A stretch of 64,000 nucleotides of DNA from Bryum argenteum (taxonomy: Eukaryota > Streptophyta > Bryopsida > Bryales > Bryaceae), in assembly GCA_037043015.1 (NCBI GenBank), contig CM073322.1, positions 11,233,601 to 11,297,600 on the forward strand, read 5' to 3'. Each line of letters starts with the position of its first letter. Positions within the stretch are counted from its first letter, which is position 1. This document shows, piece after piece, positions 11,561-22,978 of the stretch. The position numbers were made by a program, and so were the translations under genes. The notes below the pieces were generated by a model, which worked only from the letters and a program-made list of their open reading frames with translations, searched no databases and was not told the DNA's origin.

Positions 11561-12460
11561 TCCAATGCAGAAGAAGAAAAATCCAATGAATGAAGGAGAA
11601 ACAAATTTCCAAAAAGCTTCAATTTTTATAGTTTTTTAATATAGAAAGTGTACTGCAAATCCAATACCATAATTATTTGAATAAAAAAATCTTACTAAAT
11701 ATAAATTTAAAAAAAGCTCATCTTGTTGAGAAGACTAAAGGCTACCCAAACGGGCCCCTGTATTTCAGTGCTACGCGCGTTTCTCAGAGCCCCATCAGCC
11801 AATCCGATTTTTTCTTCAAAATTTGTGGAATTCTCCATTTGGACCCCCCGACAGCCGTTTGTGGTAATTTTGAATTCGAATTCGAGGTTTGCGACCCCAA
11901 ATTACACTTGGAAGCCCTCTCCTTGGCATTTAATGCCTGTACATCAACAAATTAGGGGGCTTATTACCCATCCCCCTCCCTGGGCTCCAAGCACTGAAAT
12001 TCGGTGATCCTACCCACACCTCTTCGTGCTTTCCATCGAAAGACCCGGACTGGATTCCTGGATTCTGTCATTCTGTGTTCATTTAGACCCCCGGCCAGGG
12101 TTCGGGGAATTTTTTAATTTTACTGACTAATAACCGGCATTTCCCACACCTAATCGGTTTCTCACAAATCTCTTCTGGCAATTTTCTTATTTTACATTGA
12201 GAATAGAAGTTTATTTGTAATTTTCATCGGTTTTTAGCCGGTGGTTTCGTAAATGGACCGGCCAGTGAGCTAAATCCATCGGCTGATAATACACTAGCCG
12301 TCGGTTTTTCCCGATCATTGCCCCCGCCCAAGTATCGTCGGCTTTTCCAGATCATGCCCCCGTCAAGGCATCCCGGCACGCGCCCAAGTATCGTCGGTTT
12401 TTCCAGATCATGCCCCCGCCAAGGTATCCAGGATACACGGCGCATATCGACGGTTCATCT
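11561..12460. other. Spacer upstream of copy 3, with a direct repeat
   Basis: No gene is supported. Around 12310-12430 the phrase aagtatcgtcggtttttcca followed by gatcatgcccccgc is repeated about 70 bp apart; it resembles duplicated regulatory DNA rather than coding sequence. Confidence 0.5.
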
Positions 12461-12526
12461 TGACGGATGATCCGGTCCTCCACATTACGTTACATGGAGC
12501 CGATATCACGTCTCTTCTTCCCTCGC

Positions 12527-12555
12527 TATAGAACCCCCCATTCAGCCATGGAGTA
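12527..12555 (+). promoter_or_regulatory. Type A core promoter of copy 3
   Basis: TATAGAA at 12527-12533 precedes the conserved CAGCCATGGA (ATG at 12548) by 21 nt, the same spacing as in copies 1 and 5. Confidence 0.55.
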
Positions 12556-12691
12556 TCTCAGCTTCTCCTTGTCCCAGTTCAACATTACTCCTTCACTTCG
12601 AAGTGAACCTCCTAGCTATGAGATTTTAGTCCAGACCTGCATTTATCAGATTTTGGGTGCCGTTTTGTGTTTTGTACTCGTGTAACCCACT

Positions 12692-13205
12692 ATGGCAGCC
12701 AACGGGTAGTGTCCCACAACTTCTTGCTTAACCACCCGTTGTGCCATCTCGCATTGCCAGGTTCACTAGGAGCTTAGAATGCAATCCTAGTGTGCTAAAT
12801 TGCATCTTACGAGAGTTTCAGTCTATGAGATGGCACACTTTCTATCTTAGTTCCAAGTAGAACCATACGAATCCTCCTAGTTTGTTTTCAGTCACTTACG
12901 AGCGACCATTGCCATGGTTGGAGTACTAACCATGAATCGTATGCATGGTACACGGTTCAAGAGATGATCCAGGATTGCATCGATGGATAGATCCTAATTG
13001 AGTTTGATTTGTGGCCTGCAGGAACATTGGGAACAACGGTGGGGTACCCCCTCCTCCACCTCCACCAGCGCAGCAGAATGCTCAACAAGTGCATGCTCCC
13101 GTAGCGCAGGCGGATCTCGCTCTAAGCTGGCTGTGGGACGTTCCGGAACCGAGAAAAAGCGTGACCGAGTCAGTAATCTGGCCAAAGCTTGAGAGCTTTG
13201 ACTGA
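12692..13205 (+). CDS. DVPEP-family microprotein, copy 3 (type A)
   Basis: An unrecognised family member of 65 aa. Exon 1 is 12692-12705 (ATG GCA GCC AAC GG), the intron is 12706-13021, and exon 2 is 13022-13205. The protein runs MAANGNIGNNGGV, a seven-proline stretch, AQQNAQQVHAPVAQ, then ADLALSWLWDVPEP and RKSVTESVIWPKL, ending ESFD. Splice sites are GT...CAG and the junction is in phase 2, as in copies 1 and 5. A 3' untranslated intron starts at about 13211, only 6 nt past the stop, and ends at a tgacaacag acceptor near 13341. AATAAA lies at 13512-13517. The Pro/Gln linker varies between copies while the last 30 residues do not, so the tail is the likely functional part. Confidence 0.8.
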
Positions 13206-13559
13206 TCAAAGTAATAACACCCAATCCTCATGGTCCATAATTATCTTTCTTACTCTGGCATGTTCTCATTTAGGTCCGGACTTAGATCGCAGTACGCGTG
13301 GAAATATTCTGAACTTGCTGCTTGTTCTTGTTGACAACAGGCATAGTCGATGGAGGAGTCTTTTGTGCACAGCATTTGGAGTTTTGGACTGAAGCCACTC
13401 AAATTGGAAGCTACCTTGGAGTACCGAGGAGCTTACGAGTGGGAGTGTGCTACATGGGCATGTGATGGTAGAAGCAGATATACACGTTGTTCTGTGTTTC
13501 GTTTGATGAGCAATAAAAGTGATAGCGAACCTTTGGTCTGCTTTCCTTACTGATTCTCG

Positions 13560-14335
13560 TCAATTTCAAACATGCCTTTTATTTTCCTGTGATTGTAAAG
13601 AATGATGCTCCTCTAGGCTAACTGTGATTGTGATTGCTCCTAGCTAACTGCCATTTACTCCAGTGAGTCAGTTAAGAGTTGATAAGTATTTCTACATTAT
13701 TTGGGATGGTTGTATTTGATTTGAGGAAAATGCACTTCTTTATGATGTTACTTTTACTTGTTTGATGGTTGACTATCATGGAATTGGATAAAATCTTGAC
13801 AATGTTGTTGAATTCTTGAATGTGTTCATGACTTGTGATGTACAAAGATTTCTCTGACAAAAGCAGCATTTACTTGCTCAAAGATTGAGAAATTGATTTT
13901 ATCTCATCAAAATAATGATTTCTTGGTGCAAAACGTACCTAGGAGTTTTACGATATTACAAATTTTGATTACAATCTCCTTTGTCGAATTTCACTTGAGT
14001 ACAAAGGCTGAGGTATATTCAAATTCTTTACTTCATGAATAGTTGAGATAATCTTCAAAATCAAGTCACAATCAAGAATTCCTTATATCGAAAAGACATT
14101 CAAAAAGTGATACTGAGAATGGCGCTTTACTTACAGAGCTATGAACAATGAACAAGAACTTCAGTTTATTGCTTAAAATATCATGAAAAAGATGGCGACC
14201 AAGTGCGAATTATATAATATGGCTTGGAAGTTGGAGGTCAACATGGTGGAATGCAACAACAGTAATTCCGACTGACTGTGCCTCGTTGCATCAAACGTAG
14301 AGCCACTACTTAAAACCGCCCTGTCTGCCCCCCTC
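13560..14335. other. 3' flank of the array unit
   Basis: The sequence parallels the flank of other units, including gcaacaacagtaattccgac at about 14250, which matches 21260 and 32580. There is no gene. Confidence 0.5.
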
Positions 14336-14520
14336 ATCCATCACCCCCTCATCCATCACCCCCTCATCCATCACCTCCTCATCCATCACCCCCTCACCCA
14401 TCACCCCCCTCACCCATCACCCCCTCATCCATCACCCCCTCATCCATCACCCCCCTCATCCATCACCCCCCTCATCCATCATCCCCCTCATCCTCACCCC
14501 CGTCTCACCCCCACCTCCCC
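14336..14520. repeat. 15-bp minisatellite (catccatcaccccct)
   Basis: About ten near-identical units of catccatcacccccTc, followed by a 45-bp doublet (ctcaccccc/acctcccccctcaaggcctcaacccc). C/T-rich tandem DNA occupies the same relative place in the units at 21.3 and 33.0 kb. Confidence 0.9.
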
Positions 14521-14992
14521 CCCTCAAGGCCTCAACCCCGTCTCACCCCCACCTCCCCCCTCAAGGCCTCAACCCCTGCAATATATTGTTTTCTTGTTGG
14601 TAAGGTAACATACCTAGAAACCCGAAACCAATCAAATTTCAGCTTAACAAGTTCCTCATGGAGTGTTTAAAGAACTTCATGTGAGAGAATGTGCAAATTG
14701 TTGAAGAGCATTCATGACGTAATAAAAACGAATAATTTTTTTTTATATTTAGTTATGGACTTTGGAAGGTGATGTCATAGGTCTCACTAGTACATATGTA
14801 GTTTGAGACTTTGAGTATACAAGACAAGTCTACCCCAAGCGACACAGTAGAAGCGAACTGAGATTACATATGCACGAGTGTGTTTCTTAAATCAATCATG
14901 GTGTGCTATACATTTGAGGGTGAATCCGATGGCAAGAATCTTCTTTTTGAGTGCAGAGATTCTAGTCTTGCTCAATTCACAAGCAAGTTACC

Positions 14993-15362
14993 TTAACTCT
15001 TAAACGCCCATGGGGTGTGAAATGGGCAGCCCAAAATTGGATCACAACATCCTTTGGACTTGGGCATCATCAATAGTGCACTTTTTGAACAAGGGCATCA
15101 TGAATGCACCAATCAATGATGAGCTTGCAACCTCCTACAAGGTTATGTACAACCCCAACCTCGCTACCACAATCCTTTCAAAGCACAAAATCACTCATAC
15201 AAATTGTGATTTGAATCGTAATATTTCACTTTTTGAATGCATCACAAAAAGGTGACCAGTTTGACATCAAAATATAAGTGAAAAGTTGAGAACAATGAGA
15301 GCTACAGAGAAGATTCTGTTGGAAGGTGACCCCTCGGGTCACCTTGGGCGTTTAAGGGATAA
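14993..15362. mobile_element. TTAA-bounded TIR element, family II
   Basis: It begins TTAACTCTTAAACGCCC and ends GGGCGTTTAAGGGATAA. The interior matches 5768-6166. Its right end abuts the next element at 15359 so closely that they share the junction, suggesting one inserted at the terminus of the other. Confidence 0.8.
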
Positions 15363-15948
15363 CCCCTAACCGTCCTTGAAACCGGAAATGGGTTATTGCA
15401 ATTTCGGGCAGCCTAGATGAAGGTGTTAAAAGCAATATTTTTTGCCTAAATTTTTATTGGGTGTTCCTTATACTCCGAAAAGTATGTGGTAAAATTTGCA
15501 AAGCCAAATTCCAGTTTTAAAACCTCCATCTAGAAATTTAAGGTTTGAAGTCTAAAAAGGGCAATTCAAAATTAGTCTTTTTTTGAATTTATTTTTTTGG
15601 AAATATGTTCATAAACAAATCACTAAGTACTTGAGTTCCAAAGCGACACAAGTCAAAACGTTTACCAATTTTACAAGGGCAGTCTTTAAAAATTCTAAAA
15701 ACAATCTTCAAAATGCCCAAAAAACTTGGGAGACAAACTTGGAATGTTACGATCTCTCAAATGGTAAACATCCAACGGTCAATTTTTGAAACAGTAACTA
15801 AAAATAGTCTTAGGTACAAGATCTTACAATTAGAAGTTTTAAAAGGTGGAAAAAATTTGGTTCAGACCACCGGGAGTGCACAGAGGTAGAAATTCGTAGT
15901 TTTAAGGTTTTGAGCTTCCGAAACCACACATGGACGTCTAGGGGTTAA
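15359..15948. mobile_element. TTAA-bounded TIR element, family I (inverted)
   Basis: The left end ATAACCCCTAAC and right end TCTAGGGGTTAA enclose about 590 bp, which is the reverse of 746-1334 (gcagcctagatgaag at left, gttttgagcttccgaaa at right). No transposase. Confidence 0.75.
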
Positions 15949-16142
15949 TTAATTGTCCTTAGGTAACAAAAGTACAAAGAGTTTCCAGTACTTCTATCAT
16001 AAATATGTCTTTCTTCATCCTTTTTAAGTTTTTTACAACCTCTGAGATTATGGGTATTTGAGCATGAATACGTATTCTAGATTTGAGCATGAATGCGTAT
16101 TCTAGACTCGAGACCGTACACAGCACGAGACCATTCTGCGTA

Positions 16143-16260
16143 CTCCAGTAACCATGAAGATAAGTATGATCTGAGCTGGTATTACCCTCCCCTGACCGAA
16201 GTGAAATGAATGAACAAACCGACGGGTCCGCACCCCTCTCCCTTTCGTACCGTAACACCA
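16143..16260 (+). promoter_or_regulatory. Conserved distal promoter block of type B genes (copy 4)
   Basis: The block gataagtatgatctgagctg-gtatt, then c/t-rich sequence and aatgaatgaacaaaccgacg, recurs upstream of copies 6 (24390-24460), 7 (28163-28230) and, weaker, 12 (49439-49485). In each case it precedes the C/T tract and TATA elements. Here it is separated from its gene by the transposon at 16275-16543. Confidence 0.5.
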
Positions 16261-16274
16261 TAGCTGGTTTGTTC

Positions 16275-16543
16275 TTGACCCCTAAACGACCACGGTCACC
16301 GATTCGGCTTTTACGGTCAAGGCCAAAAAAAATTTACAGTCAACTTCAAATGTTATGATCTCACATCCAGTGATGATCCAACGGTTGAAAATTTTCACAC
16401 TACTACCTATGGTAGTCTACTTCAAGATCCTACGGTTGAAGTTATCAAAAAATTTCAAAAATATTGGACGTACCCGCATTAGTACATGGTGGTCAGTGTT
16501 GGGATTTCAAGCTCCCAAAACATTGTGGATCTTTAGGGGTTAA
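16275..16543. mobile_element. TTAA-bounded TIR element (short)
   Basis: It begins TTGACCCCTAAACG and ends CTTTAGGGGTTAA; the left TTAA has decayed to TTGA. It lies between the distal promoter block and the core promoter of copy 4, and so lengthens that promoter by about 270 bp. Confidence 0.7.
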
Positions 16544-16977
16544 ATAATTCCAAAAATAACAAACGAAAAAAAACGGAAATTCCATGCCTTCAAGAACGAA
16601 TTTCAGGAAAATAATCTCTATATAAACCGAAAATTGAGAAGATAGAGTATAATGATTCTAGAGGATTGTGGACTTATTCTGCCGCCCTTCAAAAACGGAT
16701 AAATGACGAAACTATGCGCTGGCCCCACTGATGTAGCTGCCAAATTTACTGATTTCAAGTCTTGTCATTATGAAGCTCCATCCACAAATAAACCCCCTTC
16801 TCTTCCCCGATTTTTTTTTTTTTTTCTCTAAAAATATAGAGACGAATTTTTAAAAAATCGATTAGGGAGAAATGAACCTTATTTTTTCAAAAAAAATAAT
16901 TATTCGTTCGGCAGAGAACGAACCAGCTGTGGTGTTACGGTAGTCATTTCTCCCTACCCCCGTTCCTCCTCCCAATT

Positions 16978-17120
16978 TATAAATTTCTCCCTTCAGGATG
17001 CAGGCACCCCCCTCTTCCCCCTGACCCCCTCCACTGACATTCTGTCCTTCTCCCTCTCGTTCACTCCCCTTTCCTCTCCCCATGCCCCCCTCGCCTACAC
17101 CTTTCCGTCAAGCCATGGCT
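16978..17120 (+). promoter_or_regulatory. Type B promoter of copy 4: TATA box and C/T tract
   Basis: TATAAAT at 16978-16984, followed 20 nt later by CAGGATGC, resembles the type A core promoter. A 100-bp C/T-rich tract follows, ending at the conserved ATGGCTCCTCAC (17115). Unlike copies 6, 7, 9 and 12, no clear second TATA box precedes that ATG. Confidence 0.45.
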
Positions 17121-17161
17121 CCTCACAGATTCTCACTTTCATTCCACTCATTTTCTCCACC

Positions 17162-17649
17162 ATGGCGAGCAACGGGACGGTATGCCACTCATTTTCTACC
17201 TTGTCCGCTTTCTCTTGGTGTGCATGCTCTTTTGTTGACTTTGAAATTGCATAGAGTTCTAGCAACACAGTAGTGCAAGGAGTGATCACAGAAACACTTT
17301 TAGAGGCTGGGGAGTGGTATTTGTTTGGATTCTCCAACCTCGTTTGACATCACTCTGCGTTCTGCCATTGGGACGGAAGAGTAGTCTCAATTGTCGTGAG
17401 ATAGGACCACGACTTACATCAGAATCAGCACTTCGGGTCGGCGAAATTGCATCATCAGATCAGTAGACTAATAAAATTCACTTCGTGGCTTCTCAGAAGC
17501 AATGGCGGGATTCTACCGCCACCGCAGCAAATTGGTCAACAAGTACTACCACAACCACCGCAGTAAATGAACCCACACTGGACTGGCTGTTGGACGCTCG
17601 TGAACCACGAAGAAGCGTGGCCGAGTCGGGAATTTGGCCCGAGCTCTGA
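17162..17649 (+). CDS. DVPEP-family microprotein, copy 4, with altered splice phase (type B)
   Basis: An unrecognised family member, predicted at 56 aa. Exon 1 is 17162-17179: four extra bases (GACG) sit before the only available GT, so the exon is 18 nt and phase 0, not 14 nt and phase 2. Exon 2 is 17497-17649. In the new phase the linker reads as a Ser/Thr/Ala-rich stretch (KQWRDSTATAANWSTSTTTT) in place of Pro/Gln. A deletion before the conserved block then brings the family tail into frame: TLDWLLDAREP, RRSVAESGIWPEL, stop. In the ancestral phase the frame would stop at a TAA in the linker. Either two changes compensate each other, or this is a pseudogene whose tail is open by chance. DVP is changed to DAR, a weakening of the motif. 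Confidence 0.5.
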
Positions 17650-18742
17650 CTGAAATAGGAAGTCCCAATCTCTTCAATATTCATGAGAAATCACGAAGCT
17701 AGTCGTAAATGCCCCAATCTTTCTTCTCGTTCTTGTTCTGACAGCTGCAGGGCAAGGGGTCTTTTGCAAGATTTGTGTACACGTTATTGTGCGCAGCCTT
17801 TGGAATGCAGTTACTCGACGTGGGAACTACGTGGGAGTATTCAGAGGAGCTAGAGAGCAGGGTGTGATCACATGGGCATGGTCGATGTGCTACACTTGTT
17901 TCTAGACTCATGCTTGTTCAGAAAACACTTGATGATTGGCTGATGATGGAAGCATGCCTACAAGTCTTTTGTATACCATTTACTGAGCAGTAAAAAAGAA
18001 AGCAAGAGCTGGAATGTGTTGTGATTTTGGTATTTGATGTATGCTAGGTGCCTTTGATTGTTTCACTCTTGTCTAGAATTTGAGGGGGTTTGCAACATTT
18101 TTTTCTCAAATAGTCAAACCGGCTGGGCAGAGGAACTTGCGCGTGAAATTTCTTCCCGAACCTTGGTCGTGCAGTGGCCACGGACTCGGCATCGTAACAT
18201 TTTGAATCACCTGACGATAAATTACTTACTCACTACATCATAAAATATATACAATCCCCAGAAGCGGCAGTAAGTGAGCTGCAAGTTAGATTCTTGTAAT
18301 ATTCTGCACAATGGCATCGAAGCCGATTCGTGATTTCTCGGGCTATCCAAGGTAGCTATACTTGGCCGACTTCAGTTATTCTCGATTGTTCAATCAATGG
18401 TTACTCGTGGAAGAGACAAGAATGAGTGTGGGATTGAATTTCCACAGCAGATACCCTCAGCGAGAGAACCGGGGGTGGCTGCACCGTCGAAGCGGTGTGA
18501 ACATTGAATAACTGTCTCAGCCATTGAACTACGTCATTGAATCAATGTTTGCCGACTGCAGAAGCTGCAGACATTTCGGAGACACTTCGGATGTTCTGTA
18601 ACGTGCTATAAGTCGTCGTGGTGGCAAATGGATCGATCATCAGCAGGAATCGGAACATATCGGGCGGTTCTGCAAAGTATCGAAAGATTCAGGTTCGAAA
18701 ACGTCTACTTTGCCCGCCCGTACTAGCTTCTGTGGATGTTAC

Positions 18743-19141
18743 TTACACATTGACTACTCTACCACGGAAAGGGATTTGCAAGGAATGAAGAGCTTGCATT
18801 AGCAGCACAGTAGCTTTGTCTTTGAACCATTGACAGGAATCCGGTGATGGTCGGGCATCAGTTCCGGAAGCCGGAGATGTAGGAATGAAGAGCGTGCAGT
18901 AGCAGCCGAGAGCTTTGTCGTTGAACCAATACTTTGAGTTTCTGACAAAAAGCGACTTACCGTAAACCAACACTTTGACTTTCCTTCCTTTTCCTCCGAC
19001 CCTTGATCCTGGAACGGCTGGAAGCCGTCCTCGTTGTTGCGGGAGCGGCGTCTCGGAGCCTGTGAAGAACGGAAGTGCCCATTCGCATGTGAGGAGAGTC
19101 CCCATGATTCCATCGTAGAAATCCTTGAAAAATATGCTCAA
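18743..19141 (-). CDS. Hypothetical minus-strand gene, start and frame uncertain
   Basis: I do not recognise a product. On the minus strand a TATA box (TATATA, 19194-19199) precedes ATG codons in three frames (19151, 19141, 19113). The frame from 19141 is open for 132 codons; the one from 19113 (MESWGLSSHANGHF, then a basic Arg/Ser stretch and GFQPFQDQGSEEKEGKSK) runs to a plausible GTAAGT donor near 18961. A direct repeat of about 45 bp (gaatgaagagcgtgcagtag at 18891 and its variant at 18785) follows. It lies between copies 4 and 5 and is unrelated to them. Confidence 0.3.
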   Translation of the reverse strand: MSIFFKDFYDGIMGTLLTCEWALPFFTGSETPLPQQRGRLPAVPGSRVGGKGRKVKVLVYGKSLFVRNSKYWFNDKALGCYCTLFIPTSPASGTDARPSPDSCQWFKDKATVLLMQALHSLQIPFRGRVVNV

Positions 19142-19202
19142 AAAAGCACATACAAGAGGACGAAGACTCTCAAATTCTCTCTATGGTCCTAAGTATATAA
19201 AG

Positions 19203-19237
19203 GGGTGGGGTGGGGTGGGGTGGGGTGGGGTGGGGTC
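19203..19237. repeat. (GGGGT)n microsatellite
   Basis: Seven perfect units of a 5-bp repeat next to the minus-strand TATA box at 19194-19199. Confidence 0.95.
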
Positions 19238-19479
19238 ACTTCAGGACATTCACCAGTAAAAATAAAAAAATCTCCCCGATCGCTGCGCAAGTGTGCGAAT
19301 TGGGAAGTGGGAACCTCCTTGAAGGCTGGAATTGTAGACAAGCACCACCAAGATCCCACCCTTTTCACCCCTCTTCGTGCTTCCCGAAGGACACCTCAGA
19401 CGACCCGCACTAGATTCTGCGTTCATTATACCCCTTGCACACTTTCGCCCTGGCGCATGATGACGCTGCCTCCACCCCC

Positions 19480-19590
19480 GTCTTACTCCCACTCTCTGTA
19501 CTTCGCTCGCCCATAAATCCCTCCCTTCAGTCTTACTCCCACTCTCTGTACTTCGCTCGCCCATAAATCCCTCCCTTCAGCTATGGATCC
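19480..19590 (+). promoter_or_regulatory. Copy 5 core promoter with perfect 50-bp tandem duplication
   Basis: The 50-bp segment 19480-19529 is repeated exactly at 19530-19579. Each unit contains CATAAAT and the pyrimidine-rich start region, so the TATA-like box is doubled. The conserved ATGG site (19583) follows only the second unit. Confidence 0.8.
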
Positions 19591-19720
19591 TCACAGCTTT
19601 TCCTTTGTCCGAGTTCAGTACCACTCCTTGAGGTCAGACAGTACCTGCTTGCCACGAGATTTTAGTCCAAGCGGGCTAATATCAGATTGTGGGTGGCGTT
19701 GTGTACTCGTGTAACCAACT

Positions 19721-20159
19721 ATGGCAGCTAACGGGTATTGTTACTCAACATCATGCTTTATTACCAGCCCGCATTGCCAGGTTCACTAGGAACTTCGTAT
19801 GCAATCCGGGTGTGCTAAATTGCATTTCAGGAAAGAGGTTCACTTCAATTCGTGACCGTAGCTTTTGTAAGCGAATCATAAGTTTGGTTTCAGTCACTAA
19901 TTGCGTGCTACCATTGTGCTGGTTGGGAGTACTGATCGCATTTATAGATCCTAATTGGATTCAATTAGTGGCTTACAGGAACAGTAATAACGGTGCTGTA
20001 CCTCCACCACTACCACCAGTGCAGCAGAACGGTCAACAGTTACAAGCTCCCGTAGCAGCGCAGGCGGATGTCGCACTAGGCTGGTTGTGGGACGATCCGG
20101 AACCGAGAAAAAGCGTGCCTGAGTCAGTGATCTGGCCAAAGCTTCAGAGCTTTGAGTGA
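19721..20159 (+). CDS. DVPEP-family microprotein, copy 5 (type A)
   Basis: An unrecognised family member of 64 aa. Exon 1 is 19721-19734 (ATG GCA GCT AAC GG), the intron 19735-19978 is the shortest of the set (244 nt), and exon 2 is 19979-20159. The product begins MAANGNSNNGAVPPPLPPV, continues QQNGQQLQAPVAAQAD, then VALGWLWDDPEP and RKSVPESVIWPKL, ending QSFE. DVPEP is DDPEP here. The 3' untranslated intron opens at about 20165 and closes at tgacaacag near 20295. The poly(A) signal is degenerate (gcaatgaaaa, about 20512). The upstream core promoter is duplicated. Confidence 0.8.
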
Positions 20160-20639
20160 TCCAGGTAGGAACACCCAATCTCGTCATAGTCATAGTCCAT
20201 ATCCTCGAATGAATCCGGACGCAAAAAGTACGAGGGATCACAATACTACTGGGAATATTCTGAACTTGCTTTTCTGTTCTTGTTGTGACAACAGGTAAAT
20301 ATCGATCGAAGAGTCTCTTGTACAACTTACGTGCCCATTATTGTGCACAGCTTTCGGAATGAAGCCACTCGAATTAGTGAGGAGCTAGCGAGTGGGAGTG
20401 TGCTCACATAGCAGGGCATTTTGAATGGGTCGAGAGCATGCTTGTTTTGAGAAACTTTCTTGGTGATGGTAGAAGCATATTTATACGTGTTATGCATTCT
20501 GTTTTTATGAGCAATGAAAAGGAACCGACTATTCGGTTTGAAGTCCATGTTGGTTCTTGTTGAATTCAGATATGCCTTTATTCTGTGATTGTAATGATGC
20601 TGATATGGCCACAATGCTCGAGTTCATGTGTGCAGGAAG

Positions 20640-20915
20640 AGCCTTGTGTTTGGTTTGTGCACAGGTGCAACTTCTTCACATGGCTCAGTGTATGATAGCT
20701 CAATTTTGATGATGATGGTTTTAGTGATTTTGATGATGATGGTTTTAGTGATTTTGATGATGATGGTTTTAGTGATTTTGATGATGATGGTTTTAGTGAG
20801 TCCAGTTCTGTTCACTTTGTCGTGAATGGTACTTTTTGTGTTATTAGTTATGGTATAAATTTTTTGATGCTGGGATGTTCTTTAGGCTTTGAAATCATAC
20901 ATCTCATGAATTTTA

Positions 20916-20957
<42 letters not shown>

Positions 20958-21720
20958 AGTGTTATGTTGAGATGTGGTCAAAAGACATGGATGATGCTTT
21001 TTTTAACTGGTAAATCTCTTTTCGGTCAATTTTTTGATTACAAATCATTCTATGTAAAATTTCAATTTGAGTATGAAGCGAAGTGAAGGTGTCATTCATG
21101 TCATTTAAATCCATTGCCCCTGTAATAGTTGAAATCATATACTGTACAAGTCAAATTCAAGTGTATCTCAGCATACAACACATGCAACTATTGATATCAA
21201 TAATATTTCCATTTTCCTTAAACTTTATATTTTTGCATGAATATGTATTATAAATGCATCAACAGTAATGCCGACTGAGAGTGACCCACTTCGTTCCATC
21301 AAAAGTAGCGCCAATATCCCTACTGATAATCCCCTGCTTGCCTCCCACTCCATATCTCAGCCCCCTTTTCTCCCTCCACCTCCCCCTCGTGTCCTCGACC
21401 CCCGCAATACTGTTCTCTCGTTATTATTTTAGCTTCCTCAGCAATACACGGAAGACAATGGCAGGAGTTGTTCATACAAAATCATGAGTTTCCCCCACTG
21501 GTTACCAGAATACAAGAATATTCCTGCAATTTCAGTTTTAGTATACAGACATATGCTTGAAAGCTGGAGTTGAGCATACACTACACAAGTCAGAGTTGTT
21601 GATAAGTGTTACTTTATTTTTTAAGATTTGAGAATGCTATACATTCTTACTCTTTACACGATCATTTAAAAAGTTAGAGTATTGAATACAATTTAATTGA
21701 AAGATATAATTTTATTTCCA
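20640..21720. repeat. 3' flank of copy 5, one arm of a large inverted duplication
   Basis: This flank is present in reverse orientation at 34951-36000 (tgtgcaggaagagcc..., tcagtgtatgatagctcaat, caacagtaatgccgactgag, gataagtgttactttatttt). It contains a four-unit 24-bp minisatellite (gattttgatgatgatggttt-tagt, 20701-20800) and a poly(T) run (about 20925-20953) absent from the other arm. Confidence 0.8.
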
Positions 21721-21722
21721 TT

Positions 21723-22400
21723 TTAACCCCTAAAGTATCATGAGGCCCCCCTAAAGTATCATGAGACCCGTTTTGGGCTGATTTGGCTCAGGTCAGCCTC
21801 TTTATTAGTATTTTTTAGTATACATGAATTTGGAACCTTTAGCACGTTGTAGAGTTCTCCCATACATTTCCAAAAAGTAATTTTGAGCTTCAAAATTTCT
21901 CATACCTTAGGAGACATTCATGGATAAGGTTTGAAATTCGCCCAAAACTACGCTTACATACTTCAAAATACACCACAAAATGAAAATTCTCACCTTGCAT
22001 TGAAAGAGGGCATATTTGAGAGCAAACATGTGAATAGTGATTTCTTGTCCGGCCTCAGGAGGCCCGACAAGAAATCAATGTTATGGAGAAGCACTTTAGC
22101 AAAAAGTACCGCCACCTAAGCCGCCATGTCATTTTTTCATCCGTGACAAAATTTCACCACCTTTAATTTTTTCACCAAGTGTAAACACCCATTGGTCAAG
22201 AATGGCATTTTCGACCAATCACAATGGGAAAACGCCCTTTTTCTCTTGACCGGTGGACTTCTCCACTACGGTGTAAACTCAAAATAGATCTCAGATATGA
22301 CTTTCTAAAACTTAAGGTATAAGCGTCAAGGATTGAACTTTGAACCTCATGCCTACTAATCAAGGCCACTTAAGGTAGCCATCCATCTCCACCTTCTCCT
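21723..22400. mobile_element. TTAA-TIR element, family V, right end not found
   Basis: It starts TTAACCCCTAAAGTATCATG, with the first 25 bp partly duplicated. The inverted homologue ends at about 34640. Interior sequence (cagcctctttattag, catgaatttggaacct) is shared with that copy. The right terminus is not recognisable. Confidence 0.5.
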
Positions 22401-22978
22401 TGGATACTTCATCTCTTGGGATTGTATATATACACTTCTTACTCCAGCTCCACATGTTGTAGTAAAGTTTTCAAAGCCATTTTGAAGACTTAGAGCTCAT
22501 TTTTTCGGCATTTTATCATCTTCTTGAGTACATTAGTAAGTAAAATACTAAAATTGATATTTATTTGGTGTTGATATATGGGTTTGACTTTAAGCACAAA
22601 TGATAGTGGCTATTTTTGGATTTTCATGGACAAGAGAGGCATGTCGAAAAAAATTTGAGATAATTTTCAAGCATTACAAGTAGGGAAAACTTGCTAACTT
22701 GATTACATGAAATGACCACCATGAATGTAAGTTTTATGATTTGATTGATGATCGGTGGCATCAAGCTAGTTTTGTAATGAAACACGTCAGTGGACAACAC
22801 TAGTGTGGGAGGATAAGAAAATTTAACAAATGCTAATGAAGATGAAATTCAACCGGACACTACCATTCAATCTTCATCATCAAGTGCCTCAAAGAAGAAT
22901 AAGTTTCAAAACCAAGCTCTACATTACTATTTTGAATAACATTAAACATAATATGACCATGACATGTTTTTCTATCAC

